Shown: positions 10,990 to 21,522, numbered from the stretch's first letter. The stretch is DNA of 64,000 nt from Enterococcus lacertideformus (GCA_015680865.1 JADAKE010000016.1:367264-431263); one strand, 5' to 3'. Notes: generated by a model from the letters alone, not told the origin. Numbers and translations are program-made.

Positions 10990-12681
10990 TTACATTTTGT
11001 CAGGCGCATGTAGACCAAGCAAGCGTAAGTCTTCTTTTAACAATATTGAAACAGCATAAACCAAGGCCAAGCGTGATTCTTTTTGTTCATCTTCCACTAA
11101 GATTTTTGTATGTGCATAGTATTTATTAAATGCTTGCGCTAATTTGATTGCATGTTTTGCAATGATTGAAGGTTCGTACTTCTCGCCAGCTTGCAAAACC
11201 GTCTCTGGATATTTTTGAATCAGTTTAACAACTTCCCAGCTATTTTCATCATTCAAAGCATACTCTGGTTCTTCTGCTGGTGTAAATCCGGCTTTTTCTA
11301 GCAGACTGATTGCACGAGCATGTGTGTATTGAACATAAGGACCAGTTTCACCTTCAAAGCGCACAACTTCTTCTAGATTGAAGTCGAATGTGTTTAAACG
11401 ATCATTTTTCAAATCATGGAAGATAACTGCGCCGACACCAACTTGTTTCGCCACGATATCTTTATCCTTCAACTCAGGATTTTTCTCACTGATTTGTTCT
11501 TTTGCTGATTGGATTGCTTCATTAAGTACTTCTTCTAATAAGACGATTTTCCCTTTACGTGTTGATAATTTTTTCACGCCTTGTGTAATCAAGCCAAATG
11601 GGATATGGTGCATATCATCTGACCAATCAAAACCTAACTCTTTTAGCACTGCTTTTAATTGTTTGAAATGATAGCTTTGTTCATTCCCTACTACATATAA
11701 TGATTGTTTGAAATCATACGTACGTTTACGGTAAAGTGCAGCTGCCAAGTCACGTGTAATGTAAAGTGTGGCACCATCAGATTTTTTGATCAATGCTGGA
11801 TTTAGATCATATGCAGAAAGGTCAACGATCTCAGCACCTTTGTCTTCTTGCAACAGATTTTTTTCTTCTAAAAGTTCTACGATTTCATCCATTTTATCAT
11901 TGTAGAATGCTTCACCATTTAATGAATCAAAACGAACTTCAAGCAAGTCATAAATTTTGTTGAATTCTTTCACTGATTCATCTCGGAACCATTGCCATAA
12001 TTCGATTGCTTCAGAATCGCCTTCTTCTAAGCGTTTAAACCATAAACGTGCTTCATCATTCAATTCTGGTTCTTTTTCTGCCACTTCATGGAATTGAACA
12101 TAAAGGCGTAACAGTTCATTGATCGGTTCAGATTTAACAGCTTCTTCTGAGCCCCATTTTTTATAAGCTACAATTAATTTACCAAATTGAGTGCCCCAGT
12201 CGCCTAAATGATTGATACGAATTGGTTGATACCCTAATTTTTCCATAATAAATCCAATTGAATTCCCGATAACCGTTGAACGTAGATGCCCCATAGAAAT
12301 AGGTTTTGCAATATTAGGAGAAGACATATCAATTAGTACGTTTCCATTATTTCCGATAGAACTATCTCCATAATGTTCTTTTTCTTGCACGACAGAAGCC
12401 AAGACTTCTTTACTAATCATCACTTTATTCATAAAGAAGTTTAAGTAAGGACCAACAACCTCGATTTTTTCAAAGTTTGTTGAATCCATTTTTTCCGCTA
12501 GATCTGCTGCAATTTGTTGAGGGGCTTTTCGATAGACCTTTGCTAATGAAAAGGCAGGAAAGGCCACATCCCCATGGTCTGCAGATTTTGGATTTTCTAA
12601 TAGTTTTTCTACTTGTTCCATTGTAAGATCGTCTTTGACAACGTCATAGATCGCTTTTGCTACAATATCTTTGTTATTCAT
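10990..12681 (-). CDS. argS: Arginyl-tRNA synthetase
   Basis: Class I enzyme charging tRNA-Arg. It is 563 residues long. Visible are the HIGH-type motif in [19 protein letters not shown] (about residues 120-138), the KMSKS-equivalent [13 protein letters not shown] (about 368-380) and the C-terminal DALR anticodon-binding domain ending [12 protein letters not shown]. Expression is controlled by the T-box leader upstream (12721-12984). It lies beside the arginine catabolic operon, consistent with an arginine-responsive neighbourhood. Intact. Confidence 0.97.
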   Translation of the reverse strand: MNNKDIVAKAIYDVVKDDLTMEQVEKLLENPKSADHGDVAFPAFSLAKVYRKAPQQIAADLAEKMDSTNFEKIEVVGPYLNFFMNKVMISKEVLASVVQEKEHYGDSSIGNNGNVLIDMSSPNIAKPISMGHLRSTVIGNSIGFIMEKLGYQPIRINHLGDWGTQFGKLIVAYKKWGSEEAVKSEPINELLRLYVQFHEVAEKEPELNDEARLWFKRLEEGDSEAIELWQWFRDESVKEFNKIYDLLEVRFDSLNGEAFYNDKMDEIVELLEEKNLLQEDKGAEIVDLSAYDLNPALIKKSDGATLYITRDLAAALYRKRTYDFKQSLYVVGNEQSYHFKQLKAVLKELGFDWSDDMHHIPFGLITQGVKKLSTRKGKIVLLEEVLNEAIQSAKEQISEKNPELKDKDIVAKQVGVGAVIFHDLKNDRLNTFDFNLEEVVRFEGETGPYVQYTHARAISLLEKAGFTPAEEPEYALNDENSWEVVKLIQKYPETVLQAGEKYEPSIIAKHAIKLAQAFNKYYAHTKILVEDEQKESRLALVYAVSILLKEDLRLLGLHAPDKM

Positions 12682-12720
12682 TTACATTCCTCCTATAAAT
12701 ACTTTTGTTTGCTGAAAACA

Positions 12721-12984
12721 AAAAAAGTCTCTAGTGATCATAGATAACTATGATCACTAGAGACGAGACATCCCGCGGTACCACTCCAGTTGTCCTATTT
12801 GCTAGAACCTGCTTCATCTGATATCGGTTGATAGCCGTCTGTCTTAGACAGAGTTCTCCAAGTGCGCTTCATTGTACTCTTCTCATTTGGCTTTCACCAG
12901 ACCCAAACTCGCTTCTATCAAATGAATACAACTACTCTCTTGTTCAGCAAACTGTTAACTATTATATTTAAATTGAATTATAAC
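12721..12984 (-). promoter_or_regulatory. T-box leader controlling argS
   Basis: Minus-strand leader with promoter -10 TATAAT near 12975-12980, a stem I containing the AGAGAGT/ACTCT closing arms and a GGTGAAAGCC segment, the T-box proper GGAGTGGTACCGCGG (about 12773-12788), and a terminator with a perfect 17-bp stem (12727-12764) and seven T. On the 3' side of stem I the text GAAGCGCACTTGG places CGC before a conserved A, so the specifier is probably the arginine codon CGC. Uncharged tRNA-Arg would stabilise the antiterminator and turn argS on. Confidence 0.9.
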
Positions 12985-13103
12985 AGAAAAAAAAGCTACT
13001 GGCTAGGGATTTCTTATAAAAAATGTCCAGAAGGCCTAAAGGAGAAGAAATACCAACTGGACACTTTTAACAAAATTTATTTACTAAGAAAATTTACATC
13101 TTC

Positions 13104-13976
13104 TTAGTAGTCTGCCACAATAATCGTTCCTTCTTCAGAAGCAAGGAGATTTTCAATATTTTCTAAAGACGTAATAATCGCTTTACATTTGGTTTTGCTT
13201 CAACAAAAGCAATTGCTGCTTCTACTTTTGGTAACATACTTCCTGGTGCGAACTGATTTTCACTAATATATTGTTTCATTTCAGCTACCGAAACCGTTTC
13301 TAATTTCTTTTGATCTGGTTTTTGGTAATTCACATAGACATTGTCTACACCTGTTAAAACAATCAATAAATCTGCATCAATAATTTCTGCTAATTTTTCA
13401 GAAGCAAAATCTTTGTCAATTACGGCTTCTCGGCCTTCAAGTCCTGTGGCCGTTTCAACTACAGGAATACCACCGCCGCCGACAGATATAGTAATCACAC
13501 CTTCATTTACTAATGTTTCAATGACACTTGCTTCTTTGATTGAGATTGGTTTTTGGTGAAGCAACTACTTTACGCCACCCACGACCAGCATCTTCTTTGA
13601 AAGTCACTGTTGGATCATTTTCATCAACGATTACTTGTGTAACTAGAGAAACAACATCCTTATCAATCCCTTTTTCTTTTAATACTTCTCCAATTGCATT
13701 TTGCAACCAGTAACCAATCGAACCTTCAGTCATTGCAACACAAGTATCTAAAGGCATAGCTGGTGTTTTTTCTGAGTCTGCTGCTTGCTGTTGAATCAAT
13801 AAATTTCCAACTTGTGGACCATTCCCATGAGAAATGATCAATTCATCTCCTTGTTAAATGAATTTAACGAGATATTTTGCTGTATTCATTAGTGCATCTT
13901 GCTGCGCTTTTGCGCTTGCATCTGTTGATAAAATCGCATTACCGCCCAATGCGACAACTACTTTACGACTTGCCAT
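13104..13976 (-). pseudogene. arcC: Carbamate kinase, multiply broken
   Basis: ArcC makes ATP from carbamoyl phosphate, the last step of the arginine deiminase pathway. The gene starts well ([18 protein letters not shown] at 13976) but carries four lesions: an in-frame TAA at 13854-13856 (about codon 41); an internal in-frame loss of about 24 residues, since DENDPT joins directly to [14 protein letters not shown] and the usual lid segment with KPIGPFY is missing; a one-base insertion in an A run near 13550; and a one-base loss near 13188 just before the C-terminal [11 protein letters not shown]. The rest reads as normal ArcC up to ...TIIVADY. The internal deletion argues for genuine decay, not only read error. 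arcB and arcA upstream are intact. Confidence 0.92.
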
Positions 13977-14017
13977 GTTCGTCTTCCTTTCTTCAGTAAA
14001 TGCTGAATTTTCTCAAT

Positions 14018-14070
14018 GACAAAACAAGCCAGCACTTGATAGTGTCCAATAAAACTGGCTCGTTTTGCTC
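14018..14070 (-). terminator. Hairpin between arcB and arcC
   Basis: Arms CAAAAC-AGCCAG and CTGGCT-GTTTTG form a large intercistronic hairpin without a long T-run. It could be a partial terminator or an mRNA processing/stability element setting arcB above arcC levels. Confidence 0.5.
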
Positions 14071-14092
14071 ATGAGATGAATGTGGTTAAATT

Positions 14093-15112
14093 TTATACAC
14101 GAGGGATGAAAAGATTACCTAACGTTGCAGCCATGATTGCTTTGATTGAATGCATACGGTTTTCCGCTTGGTCAAATTGACGCGCATATTTACTACGGAA
14201 GACTTCGTCTGTTACTTCCATTTCTGTAATACCAAAGCGTTCTTTCATTTGTTCACCATAAATAGTGTTTGTATCATGGAATGCTGGTAAGCAGTGCAAG
14301 AAAATCAAGCGATCCGTATTATGTGTTTTTTCAATCATTTCCATATTAATTTGGTAAGGTTTCAACAATTTAATACGTTCTTCAAATTTGTCTTCTTCAC
14401 CCATTGATACCCATACATCTGAGTAAAGGACATCTGCACCATCTACCCCTTTATCAACATCATCAGTAATCATTAGTTTCGCACCAGATTTAGCAGCGAA
14501 TTCCTCAGCCATTTTCACAATTTCTTCTTCAGGTTGTAATTCTTTAGGTGCCACGATACGCATGTTTGTCCCTAAGATTGCTCCTGTTACAAGCAATGAG
14601 TTAGCCATATTATTTCGGCCATCACCACAATAGGCCACTGTGATCCCTTCAACAGTTCCAAAATTTTCTTGAATTGTTAAAAAGTCAGCAATCATTTGTG
14701 TTGGATGCCATTCATCGGTTAGACCATTCCAAACAGGAACACCAGAAAATTCTGCTAATTCTTCTACCATTTTTTGACTAAAGCCACGGAATTCGATTCC
14801 ATCAAACATACGGCCTAATACTTTCGCTGTATCTTCAGTTGATTCTTTTTTACCTAATTGAATATCATTAGCTCCCAAGTATTCAGGATGCGCACCTAGA
14901 TCAATTGCTGCTGTTGTAAAAGCTGCACGTGTACGCGTTGAAGTTTTTTCAAATAACAAGGCAATGTTTTTACCTTCTAAGTAGTGATGTGGAATTCCAC
15001 GTTTCTTTAAATCTTTTAAGTGCTCAGAAAAGTCGATAAGATATTGTAATTCTTCTTTTGTAAAATCTTTTTCTGCTAGTAAACTTCTTCCTTGGAATAC
15101 TGATTCTTTCAT
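14093..15112 (-). CDS. arcB: Ornithine carbamoyltransferase, catabolic
   Basis: Converts citrulline and phosphate to ornithine and carbamoyl phosphate in the deiminase pathway; cytoplasmic. It is 339 residues from the chosen ATG at 15112. An ATG three codons upstream is too close to the AAAGGAGA ribosome site. Seen: carbamoyl-phosphate motif STRTRAAFT (about residues 55-63), ornithine loop and HCLPAF (about 271-276). It sits between arcA and the broken arcC, which is why the catabolic name is preferred over argF. Intact. Confidence 0.95.
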   Translation of the reverse strand: MKESVFQGRSLLAEKDFTKEELQYLIDFSEHLKDLKKRGIPHHYLEGKNIALLFEKTSTRTRAAFTTAAIDLGAHPEYLGANDIQLGKKESTEDTAKVLGRMFDGIEFRGFSQKMVEELAEFSGVPVWNGLTDEWHPTQMIADFLTIQENFGTVEGITVAYCGDGRNNMANSLLVTGAILGTNMRIVAPKELQPEEEIVKMAEEFAAKSGAKLMITDDVDKGVDGADVLYSDVWVSMGEEDKFEERIKLLKPYQINMEMIEKTHNTDRLIFLHCLPAFHDTNTIYGEQMKERFGITEMEVTDEVFRSKYARQFDQAENRMHSIKAIMAATLGNLFIPRV

Positions 15113-15164
15113 AATAAACATTCTCCTTTAGATTGTTTTTTATTCTTATTTATTAAAGAGGAAA

Positions 15165-15198
15165 CTTAGTGACAGCTGACAGTTAGACTGTCACTAAG
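15165..15198. repeat. Hairpin between arcA and arcB
   Basis: Perfect 11-bp arms CTTAGTGACAG / CTGTCACTAAG in the arcA-arcB gap. No T-run on the minus strand. Likely an intercistronic mRNA stabiliser or processing site. Confidence 0.6.
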
Positions 15199-15205
15199 TA
15201 GATAA

Positions 15206-16435
15206 TTATTTCAAATCTTCACGCACAAGAGGTTGACTCATGCAACGTGGGCCACCACGACCACGTGACAATTCACTTGAATTAATTTCCAACACTTTGA
15301 TGCCATAGCTACGCAATAATTCATTTGATACATAATTACGGTTATACGTCACAACTACACCTGGTGCAATTGCTAAAGTATTTGAACCGTCATTCCATTG
15401 TTCACGTGGAGCCACGATTGCATCACCATTTCCTGTAGGAATCAATACAAGATCATCTAGTCCTAAAGCAGCTTGTAATGAAGCTTGTAAATCATCTGAA
15501 TGATTGATCTTTATATCGTCTCCGTATTGTTCAATCGTAAAGACATCCATTTTTCCTTCTTTGTTTTGAATAGCTGGGTGGATAGTGAACTTGTCATAAT
15601 CAACCATTGTAAATACTGTATCTAAATGCATCATTGCTCGGTTATTAGGGATCTCTATTGCCAACACTTTTTCAAATCCAGCATTTTTAGCAAATAAATG
15701 ACGTGCTAATTTTTCAATAGCTTTAGCATTTGTACGTTGAGAGATACCTACAGCCACAACTTTGTCGCTTAAAATCAATTCGTCTCCGCCTTCGATATGA
15801 TCTGGATTTTCCCGATCTAACCATACTTCAACGCCTTTATTGGCAAATCTTGGATGATGTTTCAAAATATATTCTGTAAACATGGATTCCCGACGACGTG
15901 CCTCAAAAGTCATTTTGTTCACGGTCATCCCATCTCCCATTGATGCAGAAGGATAACGAGTGAAGTAAAGATTTGGCATTGGATCCATGTAAAATGGATA
16001 GTCATCATCTGAAGATAAATCATACAAACTATTGGAGCGTACATCTATATCTTTTGTACGAACACCAGCCATGATTTTATCTACCATTTCTTGGGTTTCC
16101 ATTGATAGAAGGAACTCATGAAGACCATCTCGTACAGCTGCAGATGCAATGTGTGACTCATCTAACATTTTATTTAAAAATTGTTCTTTTACATTACCCG
16201 CATCAATAGCTTCTGCTGCTAATTTTTCCAGATATAAAGTTTCGACACCTTCATTTTGCAATGTTTTCGCAAAATAGTCATGCTCTTCTTGGGCGATTGG
16301 TAGATATGGAATGTCATCAAACAATAAACGGTCCATGATATCAGGTGTTAGATTTTCCACTTCTTGTCCAGGTCGTTTCAATAAAACTGTCTTTAACTTC
16401 CCTATCTCAGAGAAAACGTGAATAGGTTTGTCCAT
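15206..16435 (-). CDS. arcA: Arginine deiminase
   Basis: Hydrolyses arginine to citrulline and ammonia, giving acid resistance and feeding ATP production. It is 409 residues long. Catalytic features seen: [18 protein letters not shown] (about residues 158-175), the EGGDELIL Asp/Glu region (about 222-229), [10 protein letters not shown] (about 277-286) and the C-terminal nucleophile loop [12 protein letters not shown] with the catalytic Cys. First gene of arcABC; RBS GGAGG lies 10 bp before the ATG. A cre-like site and the arcR intergenic region lie upstream. Intact. Confidence 0.97.
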   Translation of the reverse strand: MDKPIHVFSEIGKLKTVLLKRPGQEVENLTPDIMDRLLFDDIPYLPIAQEEHDYFAKTLQNEGVETLYLEKLAAEAIDAGNVKEQFLNKMLDESHIASAAVRDGLHEFLLSMETQEMVDKIMAGVRTKDIDVRSNSLYDLSSDDDYPFYMDPMPNLYFTRYPSASMGDGMTVNKMTFEARRRESMFTEYILKHHPRFANKGVEVWLDRENPDHIEGGDELILSDKVVAVGISQRTNAKAIEKLARHLFAKNAGFEKVLAIEIPNNRAMMHLDTVFTMVDYDKFTIHPAIQNKEGKMDVFTIEQYGDDIKINHSDDLQASLQAALGLDDLVLIPTGNGDAIVAPREQWNDGSNTLAIAPGVVVTYNRNYVSNELLRSYGIKVLEINSSELSRGRGGPRCMSQPLVREDLK

Positions 16436-16484
16436 GTTGTATTGCCTCCTTCGTTTTAATTACATTCATAGAATACCTCTATTT

Positions 16485-16498
16485 TGTAACCACTTTCA
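16485..16498 (-). promoter_or_regulatory. Putative cre site upstream of arcA
   Basis: Minus-strand TGAAAGTGGTTACA matches the CcpA cre pattern TGNAANCGNWNNCW with one mismatch (T for C in the CG core). It lies about 50 bp before the arcA start. The arc operon of enterococci is known to be glucose-repressed, so the position makes sense; the call is by eye only. Confidence 0.4.
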
Positions 16499-16707
16499 TA
16501 ATTTCTTCTCATTCAAAACGAGAGCTTTCTCACATTATTAAAAGAGAATTAAATAAATACACGTTTTTACATTTTTTATTAACTTTTATCTCTTTTTTTA
16601 TACATAATTTCCGTTTCTTATAACAAATTATACAACTAACGTGCATAATTCATACATAATAACAAAAAATTTTTACTATCGAAAAAAAGAGGTGATTTTT
16701 TTCATGT

Positions 16708-16751
16708 GTAAAAACTTTACTTTTAATATAAAAAAAGCCACAATATATAAT
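16708..16751 (+). promoter_or_regulatory. arcR promoter with Crp-type palindrome
   Basis: Palindrome GTAAAaacTTTAC (16708-16720) precedes a promoter with a poor -35 (TTAATA, 16723-16728), 17-bp spacer and perfect -10 TATAAT (16746-16751). The palindrome centre is about 44 bp before the expected start point, the place used by class II Crp/Fnr activators. This fits autoregulation by the adjacent Crp-family protein. Confidence 0.45.
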
Positions 16752-16777
16752 AGATGAAAGTAAGGAGTGGGAGTTTT

Positions 16778-17478
16778 ATGCGTGTGAACAGAATTGATTT
16801 TCACTTTTCAAAATTACGTTATCAACCAGATTTTGAAAACTTTACTGATGAAGAGTTTGAGCTCATAAAGGAGCATACAATCCTTCGTTCCTATAAAAAA
16901 GGACAAATTCTATTTGACGAAGGAGATGAACGTCAGCGTCTTTACATCTTGACAGAAGGCTTGGTTCGTTTAGAGAGATATGATGAAAGTGCAACCTATT
17001 ACTATTATGATTACGTTAATGCAAATAGTCTCTTTCCAATGTCTGGTATCTTTGAAGCAGAAGTTTATTCCTATACAGCACAAGCAATGACAGATATTGA
17101 AACTTTCTCATTTCCCGTCTCTTTTTATGAAAAGATTGCAAAAAAAATCCTAAACAGTTGCTTTATATGATCCATAAAATTTCAAAAGTCGTGGAAATGC
17201 ATGAACTACGTATCCAAATCGGCTTGACTTCCAGTGCTTTTGATCGGGTAAAACAAAACCTATTTGTATTGAAGGAAGTACTCGGTCATACTACTGAAGA
17301 TGGGCATATCGAGATCCCTTATCCTATCACTCTTAAAGAACTAGCCGTTATCAGTGGTACAACCAGAGAAACAGCCGGACAAGTCATCAAACAATTAAAA
17401 GATTCCGGATTATTGGCTTATGAAAAGAAACATTTTACTTTTTGCAAAGAAGCCATAACTCCTGCTTTAAGAGACTAA
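16778..17478 (+). pseudogene. arcR: Crp/Fnr-family regulator of the arc operon, frameshifted
   Basis: Crp-family activators of this position turn on arcABC in lactic acid bacteria. The cyclic-nucleotide-binding-like N-terminal domain is readable from MRVNRIDFHFSKL (ATG at 16778, RBS GGAGTGGGAG) through SYKKGQILFDEGDERQRLYI. At about 17135-17145 an A run has 8 A where 9 are needed; the original frame stops at 17168-17170. In the shifted frame the protein continues NPKQLLYMIHKISKVVEMHEL and the C-terminal HTH with LKELAVISGTTRETAGQVIKQL, ending near residue 233. Without an HTH the short form could not bind DNA. A poly-A slip could also be phase variation or a read error. Confidence 0.85.
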
Positions 17479-17490
17479 AGCAAGTCCAAA

Positions 17491-17538
17491 AGTATCATAA
17501 ATAGGCACATCCGATAAGATGTGCCTATTTATGATACT
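17491..17538. terminator. Perfect 21-bp inverted repeat between arcR and tsaD
   Basis: Arms AGTATCATAAATAGGCACATC and its exact complement with a 6-bp loop. It lies 13 bp after the arcR stop and about 90 bp after the tsaD stop on the other strand. T-runs are short, but the stem length suggests a bidirectional terminator. Confidence 0.7.
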
Positions 17539-17566
17539 TACGATGTCAACTTGCATCTCTACAGAA

Positions 17567-17616
17567 ACTCTTTTTCCTAAGTCTGTGCTGTACTCTTTTT
17601 CCTAAGTCTGTGCTGT
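17567..17616. repeat. 25-bp tandem duplication at the tsaD 3' side
   Basis: Two exact 25-bp copies (17567-17591 and 17592-17616), each beginning ACTCTTTTTCCTAAGTCTGT and continuing GCTGT, followed by the first bases of a third (ACTNTTTTCC-like). The array stops 11 bp before the tsaD stop codon. Exact identity points to a recent duplication. Confidence 0.9.
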
Positions 17617-17627
17617 ACTATTTTCCC

Positions 17628-18641
17628 TTAACTTAACACCAGACTCGGATCCGCATTTAAACGAAAATCTGCATAATTTGCTTTTTTTAATTCGATATGA
17701 GCCGCAGCACCAATCATTGCTGCATTATCCCCACAAAGTTTTAATGGTGGGATAAGCAACTCAACTTTCGGCAAGTCTTCTTTTAATGTTTTTTCAAGAC
17801 TTTCACGTAATCCCTGATTAGCAGCAACTCCTCCAGCTACGATCAATTGCTTGATTGGGTATTCTTTACAAGCACGAATGGTTTTAGTGACTAAAACATC
17901 TATAACGCTGGCCTGAAAGCTAGCAGCTAAATCATTTTTATCCAATGCTTCCCCACGTTGCTGTGCATTGTGCACATGATTGATAAATGCACTCTTTAAA
18001 CCACTGAAACTAAAATCATAATTGTTTTCGTGGATCATTGCTCTGGGAAAATGGTAGGTATCTTGACCTAAATGCGCTAATTGATCAATTTCTTTCCCAC
18101 TTGGATAGCTTAAGCCTAAGACAAGACCAACCTTGTCATACGCTTCACCTGCAGCATCATCTCTCGTTTCACCGATGATTTCATAATCACCATCTTCTTT
18201 CATATAAACCAACTCGGTGTGTCCACCACTTACAAGTAGTGCAAGTAAAGGAAAAACAAAAGGCTTTTGAAATCGCGCGGCGTAGATATGACCGGCCATA
18301 TGATTGACGGGTATCAAAGGGAGATGATTAGCCCAAGCAAAAGCTTTTGCAGCAGAAATCCCAATCAATAATGCCCCAACCAAACCTGGACCACAGGTCA
18401 CTGCTACCGCACTTAATTGATCAACTGAGACATTTGCTTCTGTTAAAGCATCATCGATACATAAGGTGATTTGTTCCACATGATGGCGGCTCGCCACTTC
18501 TGGAACTACTCCACCAAATCTTTTATGGCTGTTTATTTGTGAAGCAATAATATTTGCTACTATTTCGTCACCATTTTTTACAACTGCTACACTTGTTTCA
18601 TCACAACTTGATTCAATTGCAAGAATCAATTCATCTTTCAT
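17628..18641 (-). CDS. tsaD: tRNA N6-threonylcarbamoyladenosine transferase subunit TsaD
   Basis: With TsaB and TsaE, transfers threonylcarbamoyl to A37 of ANN-decoding tRNAs. It is 337 residues long. Seen: N-terminal [15 protein letters not shown], metal-binding [10 protein letters not shown] (about residues 110-119) and [32 protein letters not shown] region (binding of nucleotide). It overlaps the upstream rimI by 4 bp. The tsaB-rimI-rimI-tsaD order is a typical Firmicute operon. Intact. Confidence 0.95.
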   Translation of the reverse strand: MKDELILAIESSCDETSVAVVKNGDEIVANIIASQINSHKRFGGVVPEVASRHHVEQITLCIDDALTEANVSVDQLSAVAVTCGPGLVGALLIGISAAKAFAWANHLPLIPVNHMAGHIYAARFQKPFVFPLLALLVSGGHTELVYMKEDGDYEIIGETRDDAAGEAYDKVGLVLGLSYPSGKEIDQLAHLGQDTYHFPRAMIHENNYDFSFSGLKSAFINHVHNAQQRGEALDKNDLAASFQASVIDVLVTKTIRACKEYPIKQLIVAGGVAANQGLRESLEKTLKEDLPKVELLIPPLKLCGDNAAMIGAAAHIELKKANYADFRLNADPSLVLS

Positions 18642-19105
18642 TTTATCGTCTCCGTTTTTAGCTTTGTGCTCATAATAATCGCATCTTCAACCGGGTTGTG
18701 GTAGTAAGACTTACGTTTGCCTAATTCTCGAAATTTTTCTGTACGATACAGCTGGCGAGCAGCTAAATTAGAGGTACGAACCTCTAGGTATACTGTGTAT
18801 GTCCCAGCTTTTTTTTCTCTATCTAATAAAAAACGTAACAACTGCCGCGCATAACCCTTTTTCTGTAATGATTTTATCACTGCGATATTTGTTATCTCTG
18901 CTTCATCAATTACTTTAGAATAACCAATAAACCCTTGGAGAAGGGTATCTTCCACTAATAAATAATACTGTGTATGGGATTGATGGATATCTGCTAAAAA
19001 TTGCTCTTTCGTCCACGGCGACCCATGTTCATACACATTCTCGCAGAGTTCCCATAAATTTATTGCTAATTGCTCATATTCAAAGTCATGTTTATTATAA
19101 ATCAA
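18638..19105 (-). CDS. rimI: GNAT N-acetyltransferase, RimI type
   Basis: Ribosomal-protein-S18-alanine N-acetyltransferase family. It is 155 residues long. GNAT motif A is visible as [20 protein letters not shown] (about residues 72-91) with the Q/RxxGxA-type acetyl-CoA loop, and motif B as [20 protein letters not shown]. It is the second of two adjacent GNAT genes and is coupled to tsaD by a 4-bp overlap. The exact acceptor protein is not shown by sequence. Confidence 0.85.
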   Translation of the reverse strand: MIYNKHDFEYEQLAINLWELCENVYEHGSPWTKEQFLADIHQSHTQYYLLVEDTLLQGFIGYSKVIDEAEITNIAVIKSLQKKGYARQLLRFLLDREKKAGTYTVYLEVRTSNLAARQLYRTEKFRELGKRKSYYHNPVEDAIIMSTKLKTETIK

Positions 19106-19110
19106 TCAAT

Positions 19111-19653
19111 TCACTCATTTTCTAAAAATTTGATCATCTCTAATCCATCTTCATTTGTTTGGGTATAATACCCTTTTTTTACTTTTCTAGATTGAAAGCC
19201 TAATTTTCGATAAAGTCTTTGGGCATCTTGATTACTCATTCTTACTTCTAGAGACAATGTCTCACAGCGATTCATTATAGCAAATTTTTCTATTTCGTCA
19301 ATTAGCAACGTTCCTATGTTTTTTCGCTGATAGGCAGGGATAACAGCAATATTTGTAAGATGAAAATCCAATCCAAATATTCTAGCACCGATAAAACCAA
19401 ATAATTTTTCATCATCAAAAATACCAAGATAAAGATTTTGAAAAGGAGATTTCAACTCAGATAAAAAAGCACTTTTTGTCCATGGAAGCCCCCCATTGTA
19501 TACGTCACGTTCAACAGATAGTAAGTCTTTAATATCTGCTGGTGTTAATTCTTTCAACTGATAGGTGCTTCCTTGATTTTCGATTATCTTTGTATGAAAT
19601 TCCTTTTTCTTATAAAATAAAGTTTTAGCATATGCTTTAAATTTTTTCAACAT
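19111..19653 (-). CDS. GNAT N-acetyltransferase, RimI-like paralogue
   Basis: Second GNAT gene in the tsa operon, 180 residues from the chosen ATG at 19653 (MLKKFKAYAKTLFYKKK), which has a GGAG site 10 bp upstream inside the tsaB tail; a start seven codons earlier is possible but has no clear ribosome site. Motif A reads NIAVIPAYQRKNIGTLLIDE and motif B LEVRMSNQDAQRLYRKLGF. A basic N-terminal extension of about 25 residues precedes the domain. The enterococcal tsa operon often carries two such genes; which one modifies S18 cannot be told here. Confidence 0.8.
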   Translation of the reverse strand: MLKKFKAYAKTLFYKKKEFHTKIIENQGSTYQLKELTPADIKDLLSVERDVYNGGLPWTKSAFLSELKSPFQNLYLGIFDDEKLFGFIGARIFGLDFHLTNIAVIPAYQRKNIGTLLIDEIEKFAIMNRCETLSLEVRMSNQDAQRLYRKLGFQSRKVKKGYYTQTNEDGLEMIKFLENE

Positions 19654-20359
19654 AACTTTCGTCTCCAGGCGCATGTGTTTCCAACCATTTTTCTTCCGCT
19701 TCGACTTTTTTCAAGTAGCGAGGTAAAAAGTTTTGGATATCTTTTATAGGTTCAGCCATTGACCCTAATTTTGCAATCGTTATGCCATTGGGTAGATTCC
19801 ATTCAAGCACCTTGTTTATTTTTGCATGAGGCAATGCTTTTTCGATTTCTGCCATAAATTTGTTTGTATCTGTCCCTACAAACAAATTAGGTTCTTGGAA
19901 TTGACTTAACTGATCAAGCAGTTCTGCTATAGAAATATGTACATCTTCAAGAACTGTTTCTAATCTTTCCTCATTTTGACGATAAACACCAGCATAAACA
20001 TTTTTCCTTCTTGCATCAAACAATGGTACAATGATTCCTTCCACATCGATACAATTGGCTGCAATTGCTTGTAAACTTGAGATCCCCACAAGCTCTTTGT
20101 TCAATGTATAAGCCAAAGTTTTCGCTGTCGTCACGCCAATTCTTAACCCAGTATATGACCCTGGTCCATCAGAAACGGCAATTCGATCCACGAACTCAGG
20201 TTTTATTTCAATCGCTGAAAATAACTGATCAATAGCCGGCATTAAACTGATGCTATGATTTTTCTTTTTATTGATTTGTATTTGGCCTAAGACATTCTCA
20301 TCTTCAACTACACCAATTGCTAACGCTTGATTGGCTGTGTCTATTCCTAATGTGATCAT
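19637..20359 (-). CDS. tsaB: tRNA threonylcarbamoyladenosine biosynthesis protein TsaB
   Basis: Scaffold partner of TsaD in t6A synthesis. It is 240 residues long with the ASKHA fold markers LGIDTANQALAIGVV at the N-terminus and SDGPGSYTGLRIGVTTAK (about residues 63-80). It starts the four-gene operon and overlaps the next start by 17 bp. A 21-residue C-terminal tail is charged. Intact. Confidence 0.95.
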   Translation of the reverse strand: MITLGIDTANQALAIGVVEDENVLGQIQINKKKNHSISLMPAIDQLFSAIEIKPEFVDRIAVSDGPGSYTGLRIGVTTAKTLAYTLNKELVGISSLQAIAANCIDVEGIIVPLFDARRKNVYAGVYRQNEERLETVLEDVHISIAELLDQLSQFQEPNLFVGTDTNKFMAEIEKALPHAKINKVLEWNLPNGITIAKLGSMAEPIKDIQNFLPRYLKKVEAEEKWLETHAPGDESYVEKI

Positions 20360-20507
20360 TTTGATGTGTCCTTTCTAATAACTTCTATCGTTTTATATTG
20401 TATCATACTTCTTGTAAAGAAAAAGAAAATTCATTTCAGCAAAAAAAGAAAAAAAGTCGTCGAGATTCACAACTTTTTTTCTAAATAAAATTTACAATAA
20501 AGTGATT

Positions 20508-21485
20508 TTATGCTTTTGTGGAGTTACGCAAAATAAGATCTGTTTCAACAATGATTTTTCTAGAAACTGGTGCTTTTTCATTCATCATCTGCAGAATTGT
20601 TTCCACTGCTAGTTCGCCCATCCATTCGGTGTGTACTTTTATGGTAGAAAGAGCGGGCGAAACATATTTTGCCACACTGATATCGTTAAAGCCAATCAAT
20701 GAAATATCATCTGGAACCTTCTTCTCCTTTTCAACAAGCGCCTTTAATGCTCCAATCGCTAAAGTATCGTTGGCTGCAAATAACGCATCAAAAGTCGGTT
20801 GTTGCTCCAAATATTCTTTCACTTTTTGATAGCCAGATTCAACTGAAAAATCCGCTTCAATCAAAGTAGCGGGTAAACCTTTTTCTGACATGATTTGTTG
20901 ATAGGCTCCGATTCTAGGATCATTGATCCTCTGATGTCCCATTTTGGTGTATTCCGTACCGGCAAGCATCACAATCGAAGTAGCTTCATGGTTTATAAAA
21001 TAATCGATCACTTTTTGAATACTTGTCTGAAAATCAACAATTAATGAATTTATATTATAAGTAGATCCATCAAAATCAACGAGTAAAAGATTCGATTGTG
21101 TTTCTTTTAACTCAAGCAGTTGTTTTTCATCAAATTTTCCTAAAGCAATCGTACCATCTGCGGATTTATCACTAATAGAATCCCAAGTTTCTTTGATAAG
21201 AGTGACTTTCTCCTCTTCTGCCTTCTTTTCTATTCCCAAACGTATGGATAGATAATAAAGATCCTCTAATTCTTCTTGGTTATCATACCATTGGATCAAC
21301 CGCAACGTGTTTTTAGCAGTCGGCGTGTTTTTATGATGTTTTGTATAGTTCAGATGCTCTGCTACTTCAAAAATTTTCTGTCTTGTTTCCAAACTAACTG
21401 ATAACTCTTGATCGTAATTCAATACCCTTGAAACAGTAGCAGGAGAAACCCCTGCCAACTTTGCGATATCTTTGATTGTTGCCAA
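20508..21485 (-). CDS. galR: LacI/GalR-family transcriptional regulator of the gal genes
   Basis: It is 325 residues long with the classic N-terminal helix-turn-helix ATIKDIAKLAGVSPATVSRV followed by a periplasmic-binding-protein-like effector domain (TSIVMLAGTEYTKMGHQRIN, DALFAANDTLAIGALKAL). It lies directly after galT in the galE-galT-regulator order, so control of the Leloir genes is likely; two ATTTAGTAAAT palindromes upstream of galE are candidate operators. The specific inducer is not known. Intact even though galT is broken. Confidence 0.8.
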   Translation of the reverse strand: MATIKDIAKLAGVSPATVSRVLNYDQELSVSLETRQKIFEVAEHLNYTKHHKNTPTAKNTLRLIQWYDNQEELEDLYYLSIRLGIEKKAEEEKVTLIKETWDSISDKSADGTIALGKFDEKQLLELKETQSNLLLVDFDGSTYNINSLIVDFQTSIQKVIDYFINHEATSIVMLAGTEYTKMGHQRINDPRIGAYQQIMSEKGLPATLIEADFSVESGYQKVKEYLEQQPTFDALFAANDTLAIGALKALVEKEKKVPDDISLIGFNDISVAKYVSPALSTIKVHTEWMGELAVETILQMMNEKAPVSRKIIVETDLILRNSTKA

Positions 21486-21522
21486 CTCGTTTCTCCTCCT
21501 CTTTCTTTTTCTCTGTTATCTG

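Noticed and set aside
12862..13107. 81-codon + strand frame across the argS T-box
   Set aside because: It is antisense to the T-box stem I; the RNA structure explains the sequence better.
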